Source: an uncultured Lachnospiraceae bacterium
GTDB taxonomy: Bacteria > Bacillota_A > Clostridia > Lachnospirales > Lachnospiraceae
Assembly: GCA_947302185.1 (NCBI GenBank)
Contig: CAMYVI010000061.1
Location: forward strand, 1-11,430
Length of the DNA stretch: 11,430 bases
Direction: 5' to 3'
Below are positions 1 through 9,000 of the stretch, piece by piece. Made by a program: the position numbers and the translations under genes. Numbering within the stretch: position 1 is the stretch's first letter; each line of letters opens with the position of its first letter. The notes under the pieces were generated by a model. That model had not been told where the DNA came from. It did no database searches and was given only the letters and a program-made list of their open reading frames with translations.

Positions 1-6
1 AACACA

Positions 7-37
7 GTGTTTCCGGGGCTTTCTGCCCCGGGTACAC
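7..37 (+). other. GC-rich hairpin upstream of the phosphatase gene
   Basis: A perfect 7-bp stem CCGGGGC (13-19) / GCCCCGG (25-31) closes a TTTCT loop. It extends outward by GTGT (7-10) pairing with ACAC (34-37) across a small internal mismatch. No T-run follows (the next bases are GAGTTATAG), so it does not meet the usual rule for an intrinsic terminator. It could be the end of an upstream terminator with a poor tail, an mRNA-processing or stabilising structure between cistrons, or a leader element of the phosphatase gene. The structure is visible; its role is inference. Confidence 0.55.
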
Positions 38-46
38 GAGTTATAG

Positions 47-57
47 AAAGGAGGTGA
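47..57 (+). promoter_or_regulatory. Strong Shine-Dalgarno of the phosphatase gene
   Basis: AAAGGAGGTGA is a near-perfect match to the anti-SD of Firmicute 16S rRNA. It lies about 10 nt ahead of the ATG at 65 and fixes that start. The GTG inside the motif (54-56) is followed two codons later by TAA, so it cannot be the start. Confidence 0.85.
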
Positions 58-64
58 AGTAACC

Positions 65-877
65 ATGACGATATTGCCAGATCAATCAATATGCATAGCA
101 AAAGACGGCACACTCAATGAAAACGGAGATCGCATCTACAACGGCAAGTACTTTAAAGCTGTATTCGACGGTGCTACACCCAAAGGAAAGCGTCTCTGGG
201 AGGGACTGCCGGGGGATATATACGCTTCGAAAGTTCTATGTGAAGCGATGAATGGCGCTGATCCTGATGTCTGTGCGCCAACTCTTATTACTTACTTAAA
301 TGATTTGATCAAAAAGTGCTATACGATAAGCGGTGTATCATTCGACACTCTTGCCCCGGAAGAGCGACTCCAGGTCAGCGCTATTATTTACAGCAGCCAT
401 AGGAGAGAAGTGTGGAGCTTTGGAGACTGCAGTGTAAAGATCAATGATACTCTGTATAAGCATACTCGTGCAGGAGATAAGCTGCTTTCTGATTTGCGCG
501 CCTTTTTCACAGAATTACATATGATTGAAAATGATGATATAGCCGGTGAAGACCCGGGCAGAACAGCGATTCTTCCTATATTAAAAGAATTCCCGCGTAT
601 GGCAAACCATCCAGGTGAATTCGGGTATGATGTAATTAACGGCGGCGACATTTGCGCGGACAATGTAATCATTTATCCTGTTAAAGTCGGTGACCGCATT
701 ATTCTGGCTTCTGATGGATATCCCGATCTATTTGATTCTCTTGAAGAAACAGAAGAGAATCTGTTCAAGCTGCTGGATAAGGATTCCTATTGTATTAATG
801 AGCTGCGTGGGACGAAGGGAGTGAGAATGGGAAATCAGAGTTTTGATGACAGGAGCTATATCAGCTTTTATGTATAA
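65..877 (+). CDS. PP2C-family (PPM) protein serine/threonine phosphatase
   Basis: A 270-residue soluble protein with no signal peptide or membrane segment, so it should act in the cytoplasm, removing phosphate from Ser/Thr of partner proteins with two Mn/Mg ions (family knowledge). Visible PP2C landmarks, in order: NENGDR (18-23, a divergent form of the N-terminal NED motif); YFKAVFDGATP with metal-ligand candidate D35-G36 in place of the usual DGHGG; SFGDCS with G120-D121, matching the VGDSR strand; IILASDGYPDLFD with D217-G218, matching the LATDGLWD metal site; and FDDRS near the C-terminus with D261/D262, matching the final DN/DD metal motif. The length suits a single bacterial PP2C domain of the PP2C_2 type. 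It is closely preceded by a strong SD and has no clear promoter in the 64 bases before it, so it may be a downstream cistron of an operon lying outside the window. The cognate kinase is not visible. Family is fairly sure; substrate is unknown. Confidence 0.82.
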   Translation: MTILPDQSICIAKDGTLNENGDRIYNGKYFKAVFDGATPKGKRLWEGLPGDIYASKVLCEAMNGADPDVCAPTLITYLNDLIKKCYTISGVSFDTLAPEERLQVSAIIYSSHRREVWSFGDCSVKINDTLYKHTRAGDKLLSDLRAFFTELHMIENDDIAGEDPGRTAILPILKEFPRMANHPGEFGYDVINGGDICADNVIIYPVKVGDRIILASDGYPDLFDSLEETEENLFKLLDKDSYCINELRGTKGVRMGNQSFDDRSYISFYV

Positions 878-936
878 ATGACCGCTTGCATAATCCTTAA
901 TAGCGGCAACTTCAAATAGACGCGTTTTTCAAACAA

Positions 937-948
937 GTGCATATGCAC
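937..948. promoter_or_regulatory. Perfect 12-bp palindrome GTGCATATGCAC
   Basis: GTGCAT followed directly by ATGCAC, an exact dyad with no spacer, about 50 bp upstream of the -35 of the lipoprotein promoter. The position would suit an activator or an auxiliary operator. The palindrome is seen; binding by a regulator is inference, and a 12-bp palindrome can arise by chance in AT-rich intergenic DNA. Confidence 0.4.
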
Positions 949-996
949 ACATAACTCGCTTCAATCATCTATTTGCGCACATTTTTCAGCACAGTG

Positions 997-1025
997 TTGA
1001 TTGTCAAATGCACAATGTGTATAAT
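997..1025 (+). promoter_or_regulatory. Sigma-A-type promoter for the GH32 lipoprotein
   Basis: TTGATT (997-1002) and a perfect TATAAT (1020-1025) are separated by exactly 17 bp. The -35 differs from TTGACA at its last two positions. Transcription would start near 1032, leaving a leader of about 90 nt before the ATG at 1124. Confidence 0.72.
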
Positions 1026-1036
1026 TTTTACAGGTA

Positions 1037-1051
1037 TTGCATAATTTGCAA
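1037..1051. promoter_or_regulatory. Candidate operator: TTGCA-N5-TGCAA dyad at the start site
   Basis: TTGCA (1037-1041), spacer TAATT, TGCAA (1047-1051) form an exact inverted repeat placed just after the predicted transcription start. That is where a repressor would block initiation or clearance. Sugar-hydrolase genes of Firmicutes are often controlled by LacI-type repressors with dyad operators (established). Assignment to any regulator here is inference. Confidence 0.38.
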
Positions 1052-1123
1052 AATGACGCAAGGAGGACACTCGAAGTCCGCGGTCCTAAGAAGAACATGT
1101 ATGTTGTAAAATGGAGGAAGCTT

Positions 1124-2617
1124 ATGCGAAGAGTGCGTTTATTGTCTGTTCTGATTCTGCTCGTCATCATGCTTTCAGCCTGCGGGGGAAACACCACACT
1201 CCCGGACGAGCCCTATTCCCCTGTGGAGTATTCACTATATCCCTGCCCGGAAGGCGCCTATGTCGGGGATACTATGCCTTATGTGACTGAGGACGGGACT
1301 CTGGAACTGTATTATCTGTATGACACTGACCACAACGGCCAGGGGTATCACCCAATTTATAAATACTCGACGAAAGATCTCTGCTCCTATACAGATCATG
1401 GTATGGTGCTAAATTACGGCCTCATGTCAGATCCCGATCCCGCGATTGGAACCGGCTCGGTGATGCGTGACAATGAAGGTCTCTATCATCTATTCTATAC
1501 AGGTCACAATGATACCGGGAACAGTGGTAAGGGTAAGGAATGTGTTATGCATGCCACCAGCACTGACCGTGAGAACTGGACAAAGATTCCGGAGGACACG
1601 TTCTACAGCCCGGAGAATTATTCAAAAGATGACTTTCGTGATCCAGAGGTGTTCTGGTCGGAAGAGGAGAACTGCTACTGGATGCTGATCGCGGCAAGAG
1701 AGAACACACTGGGCGGTGTCGTCGCAAAGTATACATCTACCGACCTTAAGAATTGGGAGTTTGCTGGACCGATTTTCGCTCCTAAGGAACAGTATATGCT
1801 TGAATGCCCGGATGTGTTCCGTATGGGAGATACATATTATCTCACCTATAGCTGGGACTGCGTCACATATTATGCAATCGGTGATTCTCCGAACGGACCT
1901 TTCACTGCACCCGAGGACAATGTTCTAGATGGCAATAATTTTATTTTCTATGCTGCCAAGACGGCGGAGCAAAACGGCAATCGATATCTGTGCGGATGGC
2001 TTGGCCGGGCAGGGCTCTCCAGTGATTCCGGTGTTTACCAGTGGGCCGGCAATGTCCTTAACCATCAGCTGATTCAGCGCGAGGACGGTACACTTGGCCT
2101 TCAGAAACCTGTAACATTCGAGGAGTATTTTACTAACGATAAGCCTTTTGCCGCAGTTAAGAAAGAGGGCAGCGCGAAGATCAAGGACAATACAATTACC
2201 TTATCTGAAGGTGCGCTGGCGGATATGGGCACGAGGCCGGCCACGATGCTTCTTGAGTGCGACGTGACATTGGATGCAGATGGATGCGCGGGATTTGCAT
2301 TCGGCGGAAGTGAGAGCGATGAGACATGGACAGTCCTCTGCCTGGATGCGAAACGCGGTCTTCTTCATTATGAGGGCTATGAGATGGCGGATCTTTCCAA
2401 GTTTGATCCACAGGCCTTCACTAAATTTGATTTTGCTGCAAATGAGGTCCATCACGTCACTCTTGTCTGTGAAAATGAAATCGTCGTCCTTTATGTCGAT
2501 GATATGAAGGCACTGAGCTCCCGGATCCGTCATTCAATCGATGGCGCACATATCGGTGTGTTTGCGGAGACCGGCGGCGCTGAATTCGCAAATATCAGCA
2601 TGAAACTGCCTGGGTAA
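1124..2617 (+). CDS. Secreted lipoprotein glycoside hydrolase, GH32-like (fructan/sucrose hydrolase clan)
   Basis: A 497-residue lipoprotein. The start is the ATG at 1124, six nt after GGAGG (1113-1117). In-frame ATGs at 1037 and 1097 lack a good SD and would put extra residues before the signal. The signal peptide is MRRVR, a hydrophobic core, then lipobox LSAC with lipidated Cys20, so the enzyme is tethered outside the membrane. The five-bladed propeller region carries the GH32 triad: D49 in VGDTMPY (candidate nucleophile), D173 in FRDPEVF (the RDP motif, transition-state stabiliser) and E227 in ECPDVF (the EC motif, acid/base). The C-terminal part (about 340-497) looks like the GH32 beta-sandwich, with VLYVDD followed by an SSR and a final IGVFAETGGAEF stretch. 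GH32 members release fructose from sucrose, inulin or levan by a retaining mechanism. Here the usual WMNDPNG is replaced by VGDTMPY, so substrate and even activity should be treated as open. It has its own promoter and terminator, hence probably monocistronic. A related GH43/GH68-clan activity is the main alternative. Confidence 0.82.
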   Translation: MRRVRLLSVLILLVIMLSACGGNTTLPDEPYSPVEYSLYPCPEGAYVGDTMPYVTEDGTLELYYLYDTDHNGQGYHPIYKYSTKDLCSYTDHGMVLNYGLMSDPDPAIGTGSVMRDNEGLYHLFYTGHNDTGNSGKGKECVMHATSTDRENWTKIPEDTFYSPENYSKDDFRDPEVFWSEEENCYWMLIAARENTLGGVVAKYTSTDLKNWEFAGPIFAPKEQYMLECPDVFRMGDTYYLTYSWDCVTYYAIGDSPNGPFTAPEDNVLDGNNFIFYAAKTAEQNGNRYLCGWLGRAGLSSDSGVYQWAGNVLNHQLIQREDGTLGLQKPVTFEEYFTNDKPFAAVKKEGSAKIKDNTITLSEGALADMGTRPATMLLECDVTLDADGCAGFAFGGSESDETWTVLCLDAKRGLLHYEGYEMADLSKFDPQAFTKFDFAANEVHHVTLVCENEIVVLYVDDMKALSSRIRHSIDGAHIGVFAETGGAEFANISMKLPG

Positions 2618-2639
2618 AAGACCCCGGGAGTAGAAATTA

Positions 2640-2688
2640 GAGCAGGAATTCTTTTTATTATATAATAAAGAATTCCTGTTCTTTTTTT
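2640..2688 (+). terminator. Strong rho-independent terminator after the lipoprotein gene
   Basis: The left arm (2640-2654, core CAGGAATTCTTT) pairs with the right arm (2667-2681, core AAAGAATTCCTG) over 15 bp, with one G-U wobble. The 12-nt loop is itself AT-rich and partly self-complementary. Seven T residues (2682-2688) follow immediately. It sits 23 bases past the stop codon and separates the lipoprotein from the giant gene. Confidence 0.92.
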
Positions 2689-2745
2689 GCAATAATTACC
2701 AGAAATGATATATGAAAACGAACTATGAGGACACAGAGTATTCAC

Positions 2746-2781
2746 TTGACATTTGACTCATACCGACATATATACTATAGA
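2746..2781 (+). promoter_or_regulatory. Overlapping promoters for the giant surface-protein gene
   Basis: A perfect -35 TTGACA (2746-2751) stands 17 bp from TATATA (2769-2774). A second hexamer TTGACT (2753-2758), offset by 7 bp, stands 17 bp from TATAGA (2776-2781). Either would give a leader of roughly 75-80 nt before the ATG at 2864. Overlapping pairs like this may be alternative starts or a single promoter with a repeated -35. The hexamers and spacing are seen; which one is used cannot be told. Confidence 0.68.
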
Positions 2782-2863
2782 TAGCCATAATATATAAAAA
2801 TCCGGAAAATGACACATTTGCTTATTGTCTGTGAGTTAATGCCTTCGAAAAGAGATATATCCT

Positions 2864-3004
2864 ATGAATCGTTTTCTTGTTCATTTAAATAGTATATTGA
2901 AAGACCTTCGGTTCTTACGGAGATGGAGGCGTTTTGTCCTGTTTTGGGCATCAGTGTGTGTTTTTGTAACAACATATCACCTGATCCTGCCGGCCATCAG
3001 TGTG
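2864..3004 (+). other. N-terminal export/membrane segment of the giant protein
   Basis: Residues 1-47: a basic patch LRRWRR (18-23), then a hydrophobic run FVLFWASVCVFV (24-35), then TTYHLILPAI (36-45). Similar N-termini ending in TTYxLILPAI recur, to my knowledge, in large Cna-B-type surface proteins of gut Clostridia. A clear AXA signal-peptidase site is not obvious: cleavage could occur near LPA-I (42-45), or the helix could remain as an anchor. It is directly followed by an acidic, low-complexity linker. Confidence 0.75.
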
Positions 3005-6000
3005 GAAAAAGACAATGTCGATAATGTCTCGGGTCTTTATCTAGAGGATGCCGAAGTAATTGACGAGGATCAATATCCAAACACTAAGCCGACCTTAGAC
3101 GATATAGTGACTGATGCCCCGATCGTGAGTGTTCAGGAAACCCCGAATAGTGTTCATGATAAATCCACGCATATAAACGAACTCTCTGCCAGCGGTGATT
3201 CCTATGAGATATTTGTGACTTACGATGATAAAGCCGGGATACCGGATGGTGCTAAGCTTGAGGTTCAGGAAATCACGCAGGATCCGGTAGCTTCCAACGC
3301 CGGTCAGGTCACACCATATGACGAATATATTGACAGTACTTCAGATACGCTTGGATGTGATGCCGGGCTTATTTCGTATGCGCGCGTATTTGATATCAGC
3401 ATCGTCAAGGATGGGGAAAAGATTGATCCGAAAGACACAGCGGTCGATGTACGATGCGAACTGTCAGATGCCATTGAAGAAAATGAACTCAGTGTTGTGA
3501 ACTTTGCTGAAGGTGCAGACGCGGGATCTGTAGTAGAGAATTCTGTGGATGGGCAGTCGGTTGAATTTGCAGCAGAAGGATCCGCGGTTTATGTCATAGT
3601 TGGAACAACAATCGAAAAGAATGTGCTGGCTTCAGATGGGCTTAATTATAGAATAACGGCAACATATGGACCGGAAGCAGAAATACCGGAGAATGTAGAT
3701 CTGGAAGTGTCCGAGCTAATAGAAGGATCCTCAGTACATGGAAAAAGCTACGAAGAATATGTTGCAGACACCGAGAATACGCTGGGCATGACGGAAGGCA
3801 GCGCTAAATATATTCGTCTCTTTGATATTAAGATTGTTGATAAAGACGATTCGGATGTAAAGTATCAACCGGCACCGGGAACAACTGTAGATATCAGAAT
3901 CGAACTGGAGGACAGCGGCAATGACCGCCTGGATGTTGTTCATTTTCCGGATGACACCCAGATTGGTAACGTGCTTGAAAACAGGACAGAAACCGGAGAA
4001 TCAGGATCCGCTGTAGAGTTTGCGGCAGATTCCTTCTCTGTCTATGTCATCGTGAATCATGAAGGTGATGAAGAAATCGTTACTCCGCGTGTAGAGTTTC
4101 ATTTTATTGATTCGTTTTACACGGAGACCACCGATTCCGATACGGGCATCATTTCCTATACGGCAAATGCTTATGAGTTCGTGAACAAGCACGGTGAATA
4201 TCAGACGACGCAGATTTTGCAGGATGGCGAGGGGCTTGAGAAAATCAATAATCCCGCAAATATTATCATACAAAATCCAAATGGCACGACCTCAGAGAAG
4301 TATTTTTACGGTTGGTATATTGTGGACGGCTCCGGAACTGAGAATATCATCTACCGGTGGACGGAAGACCCCTTCAATGTTCCGTTTGAGACAGCAATCA
4401 GCGTAGCTTATGACGATAGTACAGATCCGAATACCGTTACCTGGGCATTAAACGGTACAGAGTTTGACTATGAGGCGGATGAACTTGGCTGCGCTCATGT
4501 TTATCTGGCACCGCTCTATGAGGATTACTATTTTGTCAATTTCCACATGGATGAAGCGGGATCCGATAGTGGACTAAAAAACAGTCTTCTCACACGTAAA
4601 CTTATCGCTTTCGGCAGTGACGGTGTGGCAGATGTTCGGATCGGCAATGTGATGTGTCCGAGCCCCGACGCGAGACACCAGGTCTTTGTCGGATGGCAGG
4701 AGAAGAACGCCGGTACAGATTACTATGCGACAGTGGATGAGGACGGAAATGAAGTTAACAGTGCAGGGAGCTCGGACGGATATTACATTACTATAGAAAA
4801 AGATGCTGATGAAAGCAAACACGAATATGATCTCTATCCGGTCTTTGCGGAAGCCCGATGGATTTATTACAACACAGGCATGTCCGGAAACGGTTCAAGT
4901 TACGTCGGAGCTCAGTATCGCCTGACCAACGATGAGGGCAGGGGTAATTCTCTGACTTCTCTTCCCGTACCCACGAGAGCCGGATATGTATTCAAAGGGT
5001 GGTACACGGAGCAGGACAGCGAATTTAACGGAACCGGAACGCAGCTGACTGACGGGACAGGTGCATTTGTAGACAGTATTAAAGGACAGACGATCTACAG
5101 CGGTTCGGACAAGGCCTACGAGGTGACCGGTGACGGTAACCTGTATTTCTATAAGGGACTCACCCAGGACGGTCTGACTGCTTACGCCCGGTGGGAGCCT
5201 GAAACTGTTGATTATACAGTCGTTTATTGGCTTCAGAATGCAAATGACGACGGTTATACCTTAATGCATTATGAGCCAAAACAGGGCGTTGCGGGCACAC
5301 AGACACAAGCAGTTCTGATACCGGAAAACAGTCCAGTTTATTTAGAAAATAAACTGCGATTCAGTCATCTCTCCGGAGATCAGGACCCGGATTCCGGCGG
5401 TAACCAGACCGGATTTCAGCAGAAAGTCATCGAAGGTGACGGCTCTACCATCGTCAATGTGTATTATGACCGCGATGTCTATACACTGCGGTTTGATATA
5501 GGGTTTGCCCGACCGGATAATAATTCAAGCGCTTCAATAACCTATGCCAAAATGACTGCAGCTGATGCTGCAGAGTATTCCGGTACAGTTTATGGTATGG
5601 TTAATGGAGAATACGTGGTTCTGACGCCTAATGGCAGCGGTGGATATACTTATCCCGGAATAGAGACCACTCGACATGATTATGATGGGTATAGATATCA
5701 AAGTACAACCGGGATAACCGGAGATCAATATGGTGTAGTCAACGGCTATGTGACCGAATTGGTAATTTCACAATCATTTACCCGCCAAACAGGAAACAAC
5801 CGCTATAGGTATCAGGTGACAACTAGCAATACGGGAACTCAGTATGGAATATTCAATAATGCAATAAACCGGGTTTATTACACTAATAATAATTGGCGTC
5901 AGACAAACAATCGAAACGGAATAGTTTATAATGGAACAAGATATACGCGATCCAATGCGACTACGACCGGCAGTTATAATGGGGAAATCTATTATGTAGT

Positions 6001-9000
6001 AAATAACGGATTTTCACAAAATGGCAGTAATGGGGATACTTACGGATATGATGGGACATACTATTTTCCGGTTGTAGGAAATACAACGATTACTTATGAC
6101 GGTGGAAATAATTATGGCAGCAATCAACGTTACCTTCGAGTAAACAATGCGGATACAGATACATCTTACACCCTTGGCTTCATTGATGGTTCCATGCAGA
6201 CAGTGTCTCATGATACAGCGGGATGGTATTATAATACACAGGAAAATGTATCAATTACCTACGCCAGTGATCTCTACAGACAGGAGCTGTCCGGAACCTG
6301 GCAATATTCTGTTTCCAACACGACATCTTCAAACTATGCTGCAAATAATAACTGGGATACATTTCTCACGCAGGCTCGTTATGATCTTGGGACAACGAAT
6401 CCTTTCAGTCCGTCCGACTACACCGGAACATATACGACAACAGAAGGCGGAACCACCTATATCGTGTTCTATTATGATATAACAGCCAAATACGGTGAGA
6501 ACATCATGGACCGTTATCCCGGTTCACAGTCTGTCAAGAAAAACGGTAACAACAACTATTCTTTCGTCGGCTGGCTGGGGCAAAGAGATTCCTACTATAA
6601 TGCGAGACTCAATACCAGTATCAAGGGATATTTTGAGACAATGTCGGAGGATCTGATTCTGACCGGCGGAACAATACCTGGCTACAATACAGCTGTTGCC
6701 AATGTAAATCCGGATAATTATGTAGCAGTTACGGTCAACGAAAACAACACAATCACCGGTGAATATGGCATTACGCAGGAGTTTCGCTGTCGTTATACGA
6801 CACTTAGCGGTGCAAAGAAATACCTCTATCGAATATATCTGGCTGACCCGGATACTCAGGAATATCCTTCGGATCCCACGGATAAATTCGTGATTACAGC
6901 GGGCTCCGGCAGTAACCCTAACCTTCAGACTCCTCCGACGTATTCCGGATATACACTGGTCGACACAAAGGTGTTATCAGCCAACGGAACAGAGCAAACT
7001 CCCGGAAGTAGTTATAATGCTTATGATATTGCAGAGTTGACGGACGCCGGTGTGGGTACGGGTATGATCATGCAGTTCAAGTTCATGCCTAATGAACACG
7101 TAATTTCATATGTTTACGGTTCCGGAGCAGATCAGCCTAACACGCTTGTCGATCCCAGTCACGAGTATTATACCTACTACTACGGACAGTCTCTTGCAAA
7201 TGCAGATATTTACACCCAGACAGCAATTGCAAACACCCCAGAAGGGCATACATTTGCCGGCTGGTATGAGAACCCTGACGGTATTGGAGATACATTCAAT
7301 TTCAACACGACCATGCCGGACGGCGATATTATTCTTTATGCTGTTTATCAGCCTCTGAAATACCGCGTGAAGATTGATCCGAATGGCGCAGAGATTGACC
7401 ATATCGATCACACAGGAGCGGCCTATACCGGCACTTATCACGGAATTCCATACAGCATTGAGACCTTTAACCGTGATGCCATTGAAGGTGAGAGACCTGC
7501 GGATTCAGGCTATAATCCCAGCCAGTCAACCTATTTCAATGCCGATTTCGGCGAGGCTGTCGGCGAGTACGTGCTGACGAGAAATTATGTACCGATCAGT
7601 GACGCTGTAGCTGAGACCTATGATGGTCAGATTTATTACTATGTTAATACGCAATTCCAGACCACTGACGGCAAGGGCCTTCCCCCTGCCCTTCGAAATG
7701 CGCTATACCTGACGGAAGAGGAGCTGGAGGAGTATTACCGGTTTTATCATGACTGGCTTCAGACAAATCAGGCACTCATGCCGGAAGACTATCAGGGAAC
7801 TCAGCTGCTCAGCTTTGCAGCCTGGAAACAGCTGTATGTCTCTGACCAGAAGTACAGAAAATGTAACAGCAAAGAAAGTTACATTTTCCTGGGCTGGTAT
7901 AAAGACGATGAAAAAATGCCATATAACTTTGAGGATCCGGTTGAGGAGCCTTTTACACTGATGGCAAAATGGAGGCTTGACGGCGGCTATACGATTCAGT
8001 ATCACACTGATTTTGTCATGGGGGATGGGACTAAAATCAATGGCTCCCTGCCGTCCTGGATAGATCCGCAAGCTGAATCAGCTACGCTTAGCTATGCTGA
8101 CGGAGCTGATACGAACATTAGCAGACAGCCGGACAGCATTACGGCAGATGGCGTGCTTATTGAGGATGATTCATATATTTTCCGAGGATGGCGGCTTGTC
8201 GCCCTGAGAACAGACGGCGGAGGAAATACAGTATATGTTCCACTCGAAGAAGGTGTTTATTATGACCCGGATGATGACTTCGTCGTACAGGCAGCCTACG
8301 CGGATGCGGACAGTGTCATACATATGCAGGCCGTCTATGAGAAAAAGTCCGGAGCTTACCGGAGACCGGAAATTGCCAACCTGACGCTGGATGCAAATAC
8401 AGGTTTTATTTCCGAAGATGGCTCATCGGAGCTCACAGAAAACACAGACCTGACAGATACGTGGACAGGAAGAGTAGGTACTGTGGCGGCAACTGTGACC
8501 ACAGATGCCGGGGATACGGAAATCATTGAGTTCGGTGATATTCAGTCCAATGAGGAGGTGCATCTCTACAAATACGCGACAGAGACCGGTGTGGTTGCTT
8601 CTGACGGAAAGAATTATTTTGTTCATCCGGACGGCTATTTCCTGCTCGGCTTCGATGATGAATCAAATGAAGGCGACTATGTGGCCACATATCCGTCAGA
8701 TTCGGTAATTTCTGTACAGCGGACGGACGAAGAGACTATCTATGCCGTATGGGAACCCATAGTCTACATTACCTTTAAGAATGAGACCGAAGTAGGTGAT
8801 GTGGAACTGTCCCTCACCTCTTCGGATGCTTCTGCACTCCAAGTCGTTAATATGGTTGATGGGACATATACTCGTACTCCGCTGGAGAACCTTGGCGGCA
8901 TTATCGTTCCGGAGCGCGAAAGCGTAACCCTCGCTATACCGTACGGGGCAGAGAAGGGCATAACAGTCAGCGGCACGAACACGCTGGGGACAGGAAATGT

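Larger units (their letters stand above)
878..1123 (+). other. Intergenic region, phosphatase to GH32 lipoprotein
   Basis: 246 bases without a supportable gene. The first part holds only a weak CCGCT/AGCGG hairpin (882-906) that does not convince as a terminator. The rest carries the palindrome, promoter, dyad and leader annotated separately. The leader also contains an AGGAGG (1061-1066) with no ATG, GTG or TTG at useful distance, so it appears not to serve a gene. Confidence 0.6.

Noticed and set aside
882..929. Possible terminator after the phosphatase gene (CCGCT/AGCGG hairpin, later TTTTT)
   Set aside because: Only 5 bp of stem with a 15-nt loop, and the T-run (925-929) lies almost 20 bases after the stem, so it does not fit an intrinsic terminator.
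1053..1109. 18-codon leader ORF in the lipoprotein leader
   Set aside because: No SD before its ATG, no run of one codon type and no attenuator structure, so it is likely chance.
1037..1123. Longer N-terminus of the lipoprotein from ATG 1037 or 1097
   Set aside because: ATG 1124 has GGAGG at six nt and begins a textbook lipoprotein signal. The ATG at 1037 coincides with the promoter start region and neither upstream ATG has a good SD.
961..1197. Minus-strand ORF across the lipoprotein promoter and signal sequence
   Set aside because: It overlaps a well-supported promoter and lipoprotein start, and its protein shows no recognisable motif.
2712..2756. 14-codon ORF between terminator and giant gene
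   Set aside because: It overlaps the -35 region, lacks an SD, and is of a length expected by chance.
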